Positions 1 to 7,727 of a stretch of 15,583 nt of DNA are shown here, in pieces. Position 1 is the stretch's first letter; each line of letters starts with the position of its first letter. This stretch comes from Lysobacteraceae bacterium. GTDB taxonomy: Bacteria > Pseudomonadota > Gammaproteobacteria > Xanthomonadales > Xanthomonadaceae. Below the pieces are notes generated by a model. It had not been told where the DNA came from. It saw only the letters and a program-made list of their open reading frames with translations, and did no database searches. The stretch lies in NCBI GenBank assembly GCA_027483745.1, contig JAIXTZ010000047.1:1-15583 (forward strand), in the 5' to 3' direction. The position numbers and the translations under genes are program-made.

Positions 1-324
1 CATGTCGGGCGCGCCGACCATGAGCGGGATCATCCAGTTCGCCAGGCCGACGAACGCCGGCATGACGGCGCCGAAGATCATGACCAGCGCGTGCATCGTG
101 GTCATCTGGTTGAAGAACGACGGGTCGACCAGCTGGAGACCCGGCTGGAAGAGCTCGGCGCGGATGACGAGCGCCATCGAGCCGCCGACCAGGAACATGA
201 CCAGCGAGAAGACCAGATACAGCGTGCCGATGTCCTTGTGGTTCGTGGACATGAACCAGCGCTGGAAGAAGCTCTGCTGGTGGCCGTGGTCGTCGTGGTG
301 CGTATCAGCGTGCGTGTTTGCCAT
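1..324 (-). CDS. ctaD: Cytochrome c oxidase subunit I (N-terminal 108 residues; runs off the window)
   Basis: Subunit I is the catalytic, proton-pumping core of aa3-type cytochrome c oxidase in the inner membrane; it reduces oxygen to water. Only the first 108 codons are here, starting from ATG at 324 and continuing past base 1. The reading shows a His-rich soluble N-terminus (residues 3-15), the family segment WFMSTNHKDIGTLYL (23-37), a first membrane helix (about 37-55), and the stretch MTTMHALVMIF, in which His78 is the expected low-spin haem a ligand. It ends in NWMIPLMVGAPDM, a classic subunit I signature. A Shine-Dalgarno-like AGAGAG lies a few bases upstream of the ATG, in the 17-base gap after the TGA at 344-342. 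It follows coxB in the same direction, as is normal for cox operons. The rest of the active site (haem a3 and CuB ligands) is outside the window. Confidence 0.95.
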   Translation of the reverse strand, partial: MANTHADTHHDDHGHQQSFFQRWFMSTNHKDIGTLYLVFSLVMFLVGGSMALVIRAELFQPGLQLVDPSFFNQMTTMHALVMIFGAVMPAFVGLANWMIPLMVGAPDM

Positions 325-341
325 GGCGGAATCTCTCTGGC

Positions 342-434
342 TCAACCCTGCGGGCCGGCGGCGGCCGGAACGGCGGAAGCGGTGCGGGCGGTCTCGTCGT
401 TCGCCGACTTCATCGCGGCGAGGCGGGCCTGGAA
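342..434 (-). other. In-frame C-terminal tail of coxB beyond the TAG codon
   Basis: Reading on in the coxB frame after TAG (437-435) gives 30 sense codons, beginning FQARLAAMKS and ending in an Ala/Pro-rich stretch with GPQG, then TGA at 344-342. Third codon positions are G or C in 27 of 30. The TGA sits 17 bases before the ctaD ATG, which is ordinary operon spacing. The region therefore looks like coding sequence recently cut off from coxB, not like an intergenic spacer. A single change such as GAG to TAG would explain it. The original residue is inferred. Confidence 0.75.
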
Positions 435-1208
435 CTAGGCCTTCGGCACGGCCTCGACCACGCTCGGCATGAAGCCGTGGTCCTTGCCGCACAGCTCGGC
501 GCACTGGCCGCGGTAGATGCCCGGCTCGCGGATCTCGGTCCACTGCTCGTTGACGATGCCGGGGATGGCGTCGCTCTTCCAGCCGAGGGCCGGGACCCAC
601 CAGGCGTGGATCACGTCGTCAGCCGTCAGGATGAAGCGGATCTTGGTGTCGGTCGGCAGCACGAGGCGGTTGTCGACATCGAGCAGGTAGTTCGGGTTGT
701 TCGAATCCACCACCACGCCGCTCTGGCGCAGGCGGTCCGACTCACGGTCGAGGCGGCTGGTGAACTTGACGTCCTCGCCGACGTACTCGTAGGTCCACAG
801 CCACTGCTGGCCGACGATCTTCACCGTCATCTCGTGGTCCTTCGTGTCGTAGGCCTCGATGACCTTGACGGTCGCCGGGTAGGCCATGACCACGAGGATC
901 AGGGTCGGGATGGCCGTCCAGACGATCTCGAGCTTCGTGCTGTGCACGAAGGTCTTGTCCGGCACCGCGCCCTTCGACTTGCGGAACTTGACGATCGAGT
1001 AGGCCATCGCGCCGAACACGACGATGCCGATGACCACGCAGATGACCAGCATGATCATGTGCATGTCGTAGGCGCGCTCGGCGGTGGCCGTGACGCCCGG
1101 CGTCATGTTCAGTTGCCACGGTTCCGCCTTCTCGGCGGCCCAGGCGAACGGGGCGCTCAGGCTGGCCAGGAGGCCGGCGATCGCGTGTTGGGGTCGGAAC
1201 TTCTTCAT
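435..1208 (-). CDS. coxB: Cytochrome c oxidase subunit II, apparently shortened by an in-frame amber codon
   Basis: Subunit II carries the CuA centre that takes electrons from cytochrome c and passes them to subunit I. The 257-residue product has a signal peptide (1-24, ending AWA), two membrane helices (about 50-73 and 93-113), the aromatic electron-entry motif QQWLW (134-138) and a periplasmic cupredoxin domain. All CuA ligands are visible: His201 in VIHAWW, then Cys236, Glu238, Cys240, His244 and Met247 in CAELCGKDHGFM. The ATG at 1208 is well placed, with GGTGAGG eight bases upstream. The gene stops at TAG (437-435) just after VVEAVPKA. The same frame then stays open for 30 more codons to TGA at 344-342, with strong GC third positions (27 of 30). 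The normal product was therefore probably 288 residues. The lost tail lies after the metal site, so the protein may still work. A sequencing error is also possible. Confidence 0.93.
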   Translation of the reverse strand: MKKFRPQHAIAGLLASLSAPFAWAAEKAEPWQLNMTPGVTATAERAYDMHMIMLVICVVIGIVVFGAMAYSIVKFRKSKGAVPDKTFVHSTKLEIVWTAIPTLILVVMAYPATVKVIEAYDTKDHEMTVKIVGQQWLWTYEYVGEDVKFTSRLDRESDRLRQSGVVVDSNNPNYLLDVDNRLVLPTDTKIRFILTADDVIHAWWVPALGWKSDAIPGIVNEQWTEIREPGIYRGQCAELCGKDHGFMPSVVEAVPKA

Positions 1209-1216
1209 GCCGATGA

Positions 1217-1223
1217 CCTCACC
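1217..1223 (-). promoter_or_regulatory. Ribosome binding site of coxB
   Basis: On the minus strand GGTGAGG stands eight bases before the coxB ATG (1208) and directly follows the TGA (1226-1224) of the upstream DUF2244 gene. This supports the chosen coxB start. It also suggests that terminating ribosomes can restart on coxB. Confidence 0.7.
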
Positions 1224-1724
1224 TCAATGTTCGTTGGCCGGCGCACGGCCCGAGGCCGCCGCCAACATCCACCGCAGCCGCTCCGCGAGCTCGCTGCGCT
1301 CGCCGGGCGGCAGGAAACTGCCGATCTCCACCTCGCGCCCCTGCGACCCCAGCCGCAGGTGGTCCGGCGCGTCACGCACGCCCTCCGTGCGCAGTCGCAC
1401 CCAGTAGGGATGCGACTGGAACACGGCGGCGTCATCGGGCGAGCGGCGCACTTCCAGCCGCTGCTCGCCCACGACGATCCGCTCGTAGCGGTCGCCCGCT
1501 TGCCACACCCCGCGCAGCGCCACGGCCACGATCACCAGATCGAGCAGCGCGAACCACGGTGCGTAGGCGTTGCCCAGAGCGAATCCGTAGCCCGACACCG
1601 CCGCGACCGGCACCGAGATCAGTCCGAAGAGAACGAAAAACTGCCGCGACGTCAGGATGCGGCGAGGGCGCAGCAAAAGCTGCGCCTCGGAGCCGGGAAC
1701 CGACGGCGGCAGTTCATCGATCAC
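1224..1724 (-). CDS. DUF2244 family integral membrane protein, first gene of the cox block
   Basis: This looks like a member of the DUF2244 family, small membrane proteins of unknown function often found beside cytochrome oxidase genes. With the GTG start at 1724 it has 166 residues: a short N-terminal strand ending in LLLRPRR, two membrane helices (about 28-48 and 53-73), then a soluble domain. That domain contains FQSHPYWVRL (102-111) and the stretch LGSQGREVEIGSFLPP (125-140), both typical of the family. The frame is open further upstream to 1886, but that extension is Pro/Arg-rich and has no family character. GTG at 1724 gives the usual family N-terminus, although the ribosome binding site before it is weak, so the start is uncertain. 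Its stop lies 15 bases before the coxB ATG, so the two genes very likely share a transcript. A role in oxidase assembly is only a guess from position. Confidence 0.82.
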   Translation of the reverse strand: MIDELPPSVPGSEAQLLLRPRRILTSRQFFVLFGLISVPVAAVSGYGFALGNAYAPWFALLDLVIVAVALRGVWQAGDRYERIVVGEQRLEVRRSPDDAAVFQSHPYWVRLRTEGVRDAPDHLRLGSQGREVEIGSFLPPGERSELAERLRWMLAAASGRAPANEH

Positions 1725-1918
1725 GTGGGACGCGAACCGGACCTGCGACAAGGTGACGCAGTTTACGGCCCGGCCGTCGGGGGGGGCAAGCAAAGCCCTG
1801 TGAGTGAAGGCCCCGGGAGGCGGTACCGCGGGAATTTCCCGAGTCAAACAGCAGGGGGTTACGGGGGTTCGGGGCCGCGGGCACACTGCCGCCTTTCCTC
1901 ACCGCCGCCGATCCCCGC
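1725..1918. promoter_or_regulatory. Divergent intergenic region between the cox block and putA
   Basis: This 194-base gap separates two outward-facing genes and must hold promoters for both. It contains a run of eight G (1779-1786), the inverted repeat at 1829-1841, and on the minus strand a TTGACT hexamer (1847-1842) that resembles a -35 element but has no good -10 at normal spacing. I found no convincing promoter for putA and no clear Shine-Dalgarno before its GTG. Confidence 0.5.
1829..1841. repeat. Short inverted repeat CGGGAA-T-TTCCCG in the cox/putA gap
   Basis: This is a perfect 6-base inverted repeat around a single central T, about 78 bases before the putA start. Its position suits an operator for a dimeric regulator of putA or the cox block. 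The short PutA has no DNA-binding domain of its own, so a separate regulator would be needed. There is only one copy, so the regulatory role is inferred. Confidence 0.3.
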
Positions 1919-4900
1919 GTGAAGCCCATCCTCAGCCCCGAACTGCCCGCCGCGCCCGGTCCGGCGCGTGAACGCACCACCGCGGCCTATGCCCGCGACG
2001 AGTCGGACCACCTGGCCGAACTGCTGGCCGCCGCCCGGCTCCCGGCCGAGGTCCAGGCCGGGGTGCAGGCCACGGCCGAGGCGCTGGTGGAGCGGACCCG
2101 CGTCCGTGCCGCCGACCCCGAGCTGGTGCAGGCCTTCATGCGCCAGTACGACCTCAGCTCCGAGGAGGGCGTGCTGCTGATGTGCGTGGCCGAGGCCCTG
2201 CTGCGCATCCCCGACCAGCTGACCGCCGACAAGCTCATCCGCGACAAACTGGGCGACGCCGCTTGGGAGAAGCATCTGGGCGGCTCCTCGTCCGTCCTGG
2301 TCAACGCCTCCACCTGGGGCCTGATGCTGACCGGCCGCGTGGTGAGCCTCGCCGAGGACACCCGCCGCGACTTCGGAGGTGCCTTCCGCCGGTTGGTCGC
2401 CCGGACCGGCGAGCCGGTGATCCGCCTCGCGGTGCGCCAGGCCATGAAGATCATGGGCCACCAATTCGTGATGGGGCGCACGATCACCGAGGCGCTGGAG
2501 CGCAGCCTCAAGGGCGAGAACGCCCGCTACCGCTACAGCTTCGACATGCTGGGCGAAGGCGCCCTCACCACCAAGGACGCCTCCCGCTACTTCCAGGCCT
2601 ACAAGGACGCCATCGGCGCGATCGGCGCCTCGCTGCGCTCCGTGGGCGGCGCCGAGAGCGTTTTCGCCGCGCCCAGCATTTCGGTGAAGCTCTCGGCCCT
2701 GCATCCGCGCTACGAGGTCGGCAAGCGCGCGCGGGTGATGGCCGAGCTCACCCCGATGGTGCTGGAACTCGCCCAGCACGCGAAGGCGCAGTCGATCGGC
2801 TTCACGATTGATGCCGAGGAAAGCGAGCGCCTCGAGCTCTCGCTCGACGTCATCGGCACCGCCTTCGCGGACCGGAGCCTCGACGGCTGGGAGGGCTACG
2901 GCCTCGCCGTGCAGGCCTACCAGAAGCGAGCGCCCTTCGTGATCGACGAACTCGCCGCGCTGGCGCGACAGGTCGGCCGCCGCATGCCGATGCGCCTCGT
3001 GAAGGGCGCCTACTGGGATTCGGAGATCAAGAAGGCGCAGGTGGAAGGCTTCGGCGGCTACCCGGTGTTCACCCGCAAGGTGAACACGGACGTCAGCTAT
3101 CTGGCCTGCGCGCGCCGCATGTTTCCGGCCACCGATGCGCTGTACCCGATGTTCGCCACGCACAACGCGCAGACCATCGCCGCGATCCACGCGATGTCGA
3201 AGGAGGGCGGCACGCGCCGCGACTACGAGTACCAGCGCCTGCACGGCATGGGCGAGGACCTCTACGCCGAGGTGATCGGCGCCGACCAGCTCGGGGTGCC
3301 CTGCCGCGTCTACGCCCCGGTGGGCTCGCACGAGGACCTGCTGCCCTACCTCGTGCGCCGCCTGCTCGAGAACGGCGCGAACTCCAGCTTCGTCAACCGC
3401 ATCACCGACAGCCGCGTGCGCGCCGCCGACCTCGTCGCCGACCCCGTGGCCACGGTGGAACGCAACACCATCAAGCCGCACCCGCACATCCCGCAGCCGC
3501 GCGACCTCTTCCGCTCGCAGAACGAACCCCGGACCAATTCGATGGGCATCAACCTCGCCAACGACGCGCAGCTGCGCGACCTCGCCGCCAAGATCAACGC
3601 CGCCGTGAAGCCCTGGTCGGCCCAGCCGCTGGTGCCGGGTGCCTCGGGCTTCGGCGCGACGGTGAAGGTGACCAATCCCGCCGACCGCCGCGAGGCCGTG
3701 GGCGAGTACCTCGCCGCCTCGGAGGCCAACGTGCAGCAGGCGCTGGCGAACGGCGTGAAGGCGCAGCCCGGCTGGGATGCCCTGCCCGCCGCCAGCCGCG
3801 CGGTGATCCTTGAGAAGGCCGCGGACCTGCTCGAGGCGCGCACGCCCGAGTACATGGCGATGTGCGTCAAGGAAGCCGGCAAGAGCCTCTCGGCCTCGGT
3901 GGCCGAAGTGCGCGAGGCGGTCGACTTCCTGCGCTACTACGCCCTGCAGGCGCGCGAACTGTTCGCGCCGGTGAAGCTGCCCGGCCCGACCGGCGAGTCG
4001 AACCAGCTCACCCTGCACGGCCGTGGCGTGTTCGTTTGCATCAGCCCGTGGAACTTCCCGCTCGCCATTTACCTTGGGCAAGTGGCGGCGGCGTTGGCGG
4101 CTGGCAACAGCGTGATCGCCAAGCCCGCCGAGCAGACCACGCTGGTGGCGTTCGCCGCGACGAAGCTGTTGCACGAGGCCGGCATCCCGGAAGACGTGCT
4201 GCAGTTCCTGCCGGGCGACGGCGCCACGGTCGGTGCCGGCCTCACCCGCGACCCGCGCGTGGCGGGCGTGGCCTTCACCGGCTCGAACGAGACGGCCTGG
4301 GCCATCAACCGCACGCTGGCCGCACGCAATGCGCCGATCGCCTCGCTGATCGCCGAGACCGGCGGCCAGAACGCGCTGATCGCCGATTCGTCCTCGCTGC
4401 CCGAGCAGGTGGTGAAGGACGCCGTGGCCTCGGCCTTCGATTCCGCCGGCCAGCGCTGCTCGGCGGCGCGCGTGCTGTTCGTGCAGGACGACATCGCCGA
4501 CAAGGTGATGCACATGCTCGCCGGCGCGATGGATGAACTCGTGATCGGCGACCCGGGCCTGCTCAGCACCGACGTCGGCCCAGTGATCGACGAGGACGCC
4601 AAGCGCAATCTCGAGACGCATGCCGCGCGCATGGACAAGGAAGCCCGCCTCATCAAGATGGCGCCGCTGCCGGAGGCTGCCGCGCACGGCTGCTTCGTGG
4701 CCCCGCGCGCCTACGAGCTGAAGTCGCTCTCGCAGCTCGACCGCGAGGTCTTCGGCCCGATCCTGCACGTCGTGCGCTGGAAAGCCGACAACCTCGACGG
4801 CGTCATCGCCGACATCAACGGCACCGGCTTCGGCCTGACGCTGGGCATCCACTCGCGCATCGACGCGACGATCGACCACATCGCGAAGCACGTCCGCGTC

Positions 4901-5095
4901 GGCAACTGCTACGTCAACCGCAACCAGATCGGCGCGGTGGTCGGCGTGCAGCCATTCGGCGGCGAAGGCCTCTCGGGCACGGGCCCGAAGGCCGGCGGCC
5001 CGCACTACCTGGCCAAGTTCGCCACCGAGCGCACCCTCACGGTGAACACGACGGCGGCCGGCGGCAACGCCTCGCTGCTGACGCTGGCCGAGTAA
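1919..5095 (+). CDS. putA: Bifunctional proline dehydrogenase / L-glutamate gamma-semialdehyde dehydrogenase, short form
   Basis: PutA oxidises proline to P5C using FAD, with electrons passing to membrane quinone. It then oxidises glutamate semialdehyde to glutamate with NAD, handing the intermediate over inside the protein. The 1058-residue product has an alpha-helical N-terminal arm, then a proline dehydrogenase barrel (about 100-490) with LVKGAYWDSEIKKAQ (from 360), FATHNAQT and YEYQRLHGMGEDLY. The aldehyde dehydrogenase domain (about 540-1030) has SPWNFPLAI, GNSVIAKPAEQT, FTGSNETAW, Glu813 in ETGGQN, catalytic Cys847 in AGQRCSA, and EVFGPILHV. Length and the absence of a ribbon-helix-helix segment mark it as a short PutA that cannot repress its own gene, unlike the roughly 1320-residue E. 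coli protein. The extra C-terminal domain of longer forms is also missing. The start is GTG at 1919. There is no strong ribosome binding site, so the exact start is less sure than the function. Confidence 0.97.
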   Translation: MKPILSPELPAAPGPARERTTAAYARDESDHLAELLAAARLPAEVQAGVQATAEALVERTRVRAADPELVQAFMRQYDLSSEEGVLLMCVAEALLRIPDQLTADKLIRDKLGDAAWEKHLGGSSSVLVNASTWGLMLTGRVVSLAEDTRRDFGGAFRRLVARTGEPVIRLAVRQAMKIMGHQFVMGRTITEALERSLKGENARYRYSFDMLGEGALTTKDASRYFQAYKDAIGAIGASLRSVGGAESVFAAPSISVKLSALHPRYEVGKRARVMAELTPMVLELAQHAKAQSIGFTIDAEESERLELSLDVIGTAFADRSLDGWEGYGLAVQAYQKRAPFVIDELAALARQVGRRMPMRLVKGAYWDSEIKKAQVEGFGGYPVFTRKVNTDVSYLACARRMFPATDALYPMFATHNAQTIAAIHAMSKEGGTRRDYEYQRLHGMGEDLYAEVIGADQLGVPCRVYAPVGSHEDLLPYLVRRLLENGANSSFVNRITDSRVRAADLVADPVATVERNTIKPHPHIPQPRDLFRSQNEPRTNSMGINLANDAQLRDLAAKINAAVKPWSAQPLVPGASGFGATVKVTNPADRREAVGEYLAASEANVQQALANGVKAQPGWDALPAASRAVILEKAADLLEARTPEYMAMCVKEAGKSLSASVAEVREAVDFLRYYALQARELFAPVKLPGPTGESNQLTLHGRGVFVCISPWNFPLAIYLGQVAAALAAGNSVIAKPAEQTTLVAFAATKLLHEAGIPEDVLQFLPGDGATVGAGLTRDPRVAGVAFTGSNETAWAINRTLAARNAPIASLIAETGGQNALIADSSSLPEQVVKDAVASAFDSAGQRCSAARVLFVQDDIADKVMHMLAGAMDELVIGDPGLLSTDVGPVIDEDAKRNLETHAARMDKEARLIKMAPLPEAAAHGCFVAPRAYELKSLSQLDREVFGPILHVVRWKADNLDGVIADINGTGFGLTLGIHSRIDATIDHIAKHVRVGNCYVNRNQIGAVVGVQPFGGEGLSGTGPKAGGPHYLAKFATERTLTVNTTAAGGNASLLTLAE

Positions 5096-5102
5096 GCGCA
5101 CG

Positions 5103-5867
5103 ATGACGAAGCGCGGCGGAACGAAGCGCGGCGGCGCGGGCGGGTCGACCTCCGCGCCTGCGGCGAAGGCCCTCCCGGCCGTTGCGGGCCACGGGCCGCT
5201 GCGCCTGCGGCGCTTCGTCGCCAACCCGGGCTTCATTGCGTTCACGAACGCGCTGATCGCGATGAACGCGCTGGCGCTCGGCGTGGAGGCCCTGCCCGCC
5301 GTCGCCGAGCCCTTCGAAGGGCTGCTCGAAAGCCTGTTCGCTATCTCGACGGCGTGGTTCGTCGTCGAGATCGCGCTGCGGATGCTCGCGCACGGCAAGC
5401 CGCTGGGCGGGTTCTTCCACAACGGCTGGAACACCTTCGACACCGCCATCGTCGTGCTGTCGCTGCTGCCGCTGGCGGGCGGCGTCGCCATCGTGGCGCG
5501 ACTGGCGCGCCTGCTGCGGTTGCTGCGCCTCGTCTCCGGTAGCGACCTGCTGCGGAGCTTCGTGGAACGCCGACTGGCGGCCGGGCCGCACCTGCTGGCC
5601 GCCGCACTGCTGCTGTTGCTGTCGATCTACGCCTTTGCGATCGCCGGCTTCCACGTGGCCGGCGGCGCGCTCGCCGAATCGGCGGCCTGGGCCGACCTGC
5701 CGAGCGCCCTGCGCAGCACCCTGGGCTGGAGCGTGGTGGTCGCGGCGCCAGGCCTGCCCGCGGAAGGCCCGAGCGGCACCGCGTGGCTGGTGGCGCTGGC
5801 TGCGACGCACCTCGTGTGGCTGGTGCTGACCGTGCGCGGCCTGCTCGGCGCGGGAGCCAAGCCATGA
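5103..5867 (+). CDS. Voltage-gated ion channel superfamily protein with an atypical pore
   Basis: This 254-residue membrane protein has the layout of one six-helix subunit of the voltage-gated cation channel family. After a basic, Gly/Ala-rich N-terminus (1-40) come S1 (about 44-62), S2 (75-94, with Glu89 and Arg93), S3 (Asp113) and a clear S4, where Arg133, 136, 139 and 142 recur every third residue as in a true voltage sensor. S5 (163-184) and S6 (226-246) follow. The pore loop between them (about 197-222) reads LPSALRSTLGWSVVVAAPGL. It keeps the family lead-in, but where sodium channels have TLESW-like and potassium channels TVGYG-like filters I see neither, and no acidic filter residue. 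It may be a channel of unknown selectivity or a sensor that no longer conducts. It starts 7 bases after putA and overlaps the next gene by 4 bases (ATGA), so the three may share a transcript. Confidence 0.82.
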   Translation: MTKRGGTKRGGAGGSTSAPAAKALPAVAGHGPLRLRRFVANPGFIAFTNALIAMNALALGVEALPAVAEPFEGLLESLFAISTAWFVVEIALRMLAHGKPLGGFFHNGWNTFDTAIVVLSLLPLAGGVAIVARLARLLRLLRLVSGSDLLRSFVERRLAAGPHLLAAALLLLLSIYAFAIAGFHVAGGALAESAAWADLPSALRSTLGWSVVVAAPGLPAEGPSGTAWLVALAATHLVWLVLTVRGLLGAGAKP

Positions 5868-6295
5868 AGGCCGTGCTGATGCTCTTCGCCCTCGCGCTGC
5901 TGGCACTGGCCGGGGTGATCGGCGTGCAGCGGGCCAACTTCGTCCGCGTGGCCGTGCCGACCAGCGGGATCGTCGTCGACATCGAATCGCGAAACGCGCA
6001 CTGCGGCCGCAAGCCGCGCCGCGCCTGCACCAAGTTCACCGCGGTGGTCGAGTACACGGTGGCGAACGACACCCGCCGGATGCGCACCGGCGCTGGCCAA
6101 TCGCGCGGCCGCGACGAACCCGAAAGCGAGGCCCGTCACCGCATCGGCGACGCCTTCCCGCTGCGCGTCCATCCGGCGACGCGTGAAGCGCTGCCCGACA
6201 GCACGACCGGCCTTTGGGGCCTCCCGATTCTGTTGGGCATCGGCGGCGCGGTGCTGGGCGTGTTCGGCCTCTGGGGCGTCGGCCGGCGGCGCTGA
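5864..6295 (+). CDS. DUF3592-like membrane protein
   Basis: This 143-residue protein has a membrane helix at each end (about 3-21 and 118-138). Between them is a soluble domain rich in beta strands, containing GIVVDIESR (35-43), TAVVEYTVAN (59-68) and a late RIGDAFPLRVHPATR segment. This arrangement matches the DUF3592 family, whose function is unknown. Two cysteines (Cys47 and Cys55) flank a basic stretch and could pair if the domain faces the periplasm. The ATG at 5864 overlaps the stop of the channel homologue (ATGA), so translation is probably coupled and the two may act together. Its stop lies 7 bases from the stop of the convergent cyclase gene, and I see no clear terminator there. The family call rests on layout and short motifs, so it is moderate. 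Confidence 0.72.
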   Translation: MKAVLMLFALALLALAGVIGVQRANFVRVAVPTSGIVVDIESRNAHCGRKPRRACTKFTAVVEYTVANDTRRMRTGAGQSRGRDEPESEARHRIGDAFPLRVHPATREALPDSTTGLWGLPILLGIGGAVLGVFGLWGVGRRR

Positions 6296-6302
6296 GCCCG
6301 CC

Positions 6303-7727
6303 TTATCCGCGCCTCGCGCGCACCAGCCGATTGCGGCCCTCGTCCTTGGCCAGGTAAAGCGCTCGGTCGGCCGTCTGCAGGAGTGCCTCGGGCGTGTCCT
6401 CGACGCCCGGGCGCACCGCCTGCACGCCGATGCTCACGGTCAGCCGCAGCGGCACGCCCGCTGCGTCGAGGGTCATCCCGGCCACACGCTCCCGGAACGC
6501 CTGCAGCTGGGCGATCGCCTCCTCGATGCTGCCGCCGGTGAGCAGCACCACGAACTCCTCGCCGCCGTAGCGCACCAGCAGGTCGTCTTCGCGGCGAAAT
6601 GCGGCGCGCAGTTCGGCCGCTATCGCCCGCAGCGCGGCATCGCCGACCGGATGTCCATGGCGGTCGTTGACGCGCTTGAAGTGGTCGATGTCCACCATCG
6701 CCACCACGAGGGGCAGGCCGTTCCTCGCGCACAGGTTGAGGCGGGCGGGGAGCTGCTCGTCGAGGTGCATGCGGTTGCCGAGGCCGGTCAGCGGGTCGCG
6801 CCGGCTGGCCTCGGCGAGCTTCTGGTTCGCCACCCGCAGCTTGGCATTGAGCCGCCGCAGGGAGACCGACCAGGCGAACAAGGCCAGCAGGCCGACGAGG
6901 ACCGGTGCCGTGGTGCGCCAGAACCAGCGCGAGTCGAAACCGGTGTCGAAGCGAACGGCCAGCCAGCGGTTGAGGATCGGCTGCCGCTCTTCGGGCGTCA
7001 GCGACGCAACGAGGCGCTGGAAGATCCGGCCCAGCTGCGGCTCGTCGTTGCGGGTGGCGATGGCCGGCCGCGTGAACGCACCGGCCCAGCCGGCGATCTT
7101 CAAGTCGACGATGCCATCGCCCTGCAGGGCATGGCCGACGCTGGCCATGTTGCCGAGCATCCCGAACAGCTCCCCGGCCTGCACCTTTTCGAAGCCTTCG
7201 CGATAGCTGTCGACCTCGACCAGCCGGATGCCGGGGTACTGCTCGCGCAGCGTCTGCACGGTGGAGAACCCGCGCATGATCCCCAGCGGTTCGTCCATCA
7301 CCTGCACGATGCTGGTGATGTGGTGCACGTCGCCGCGCGTGACGATGACCCCGGGGATCTCAAGGTAGGGCTCGGTGAAATCGAACCAGGTCTCGCGCTC
7401 CGGCGTGCGCGTGACCATGGACAGCACGTCGCACTCGCGGGCCTGCGCCTTGGCCATCGACGCCGTCCAAGAGGACGCCGGCACGAGGCGCAGCTCGATG
7501 CCGGCGCGCGCCGCGAGCAGGGCCATCACGTCCGCACCGATGCCGACATGGCGCCCCGACGCATCGATGCTCTCCAATGGCGGCCAGCCGGGATCGACGC
7601 ACAGCCGCAGCGGACCCCGGGCATCGAGGTAGGCGCGTTCGGCGGGATCGAGGACGAACGGCACCCCGGCCACCGCGCCGGCCTCGGCAGCCAACAACGC
7701 CAGGGAGAGAAGAGCCGCGCATCGCAT
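6303..7727 (-). CDS. Diguanylate cyclase with a periplasmic solute-binding-protein-like sensor domain
   Basis: This probably makes the second messenger cyclic di-GMP in response to a periplasmic ligand. Numbering here is from the upstream TTG at 7742 (479 residues). It shows a signal/anchor segment (6-24) and a type 3 solute-binding-like domain (about 45-265, with LRLCVDPGWPPLESID, GIGADVMALLA and FTEPYLEIPGV). A membrane helix (276-294) and a short coiled linker follow, then a GGDEF domain (about 313-479). The active motif GGEEF is intact at 393-397, as are DIDHFKRVND and the SIGV strand. An inhibitory I-site RxxD (Arg384-Asp387) stands five residues before GGEEF, so product feedback is likely. 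I chose ATG at 7727 as the start because it gives a typical signal peptide (MRCAALLSLALLA). The TTG at 7742 adds five residues. The bound ligand is unknown; amino acids are common for this sensor class. Confidence 0.92.
   Translation of the reverse strand: MRCAALLSLALLAAEAGAVAGVPFVLDPAERAYLDARGPLRLCVDPGWPPLESIDASGRHVGIGADVMALLAARAGIELRLVPASSWTASMAKAQARECDVLSMVTRTPERETWFDFTEPYLEIPGVIVTRGDVHHITSIVQVMDEPLGIMRGFSTVQTLREQYPGIRLVEVDSYREGFEKVQAGELFGMLGNMASVGHALQGDGIVDLKIAGWAGAFTRPAIATRNDEPQLGRIFQRLVASLTPEERQPILNRWLAVRFDTGFDSRWFWRTTAPVLVGLLALFAWSVSLRRLNAKLRVANQKLAEASRRDPLTGLGNRMHLDEQLPARLNLCARNGLPLVVAMVDIDHFKRVNDRHGHPVGDAALRAIAAELRAAFRREDDLLVRYGGEEFVVLLTGGSIEEAIAQLQAFRERVAGMTLDAAGVPLRLTVSIGVQAVRPGVEDTPEALLQTADRALYLAKDEGRNRLVRARRG

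Noticed and set aside
318..1922. Plus-strand frame (534 codons) antisense to coxB and the DUF2244 gene
   Set aside because: His/Asp/Arg-rich shadow. coxB shows all CuA ligands in the opposite direction.
1859..5491. Very long open frame (1210 codons) on the minus strand, antisense to the whole of putA
   Set aside because: The product is rich in Arg, Gly, Ala, His and Gln with no domain logic. putA on the other strand has complete family motifs. High GC third positions remove stops from antisense frames.
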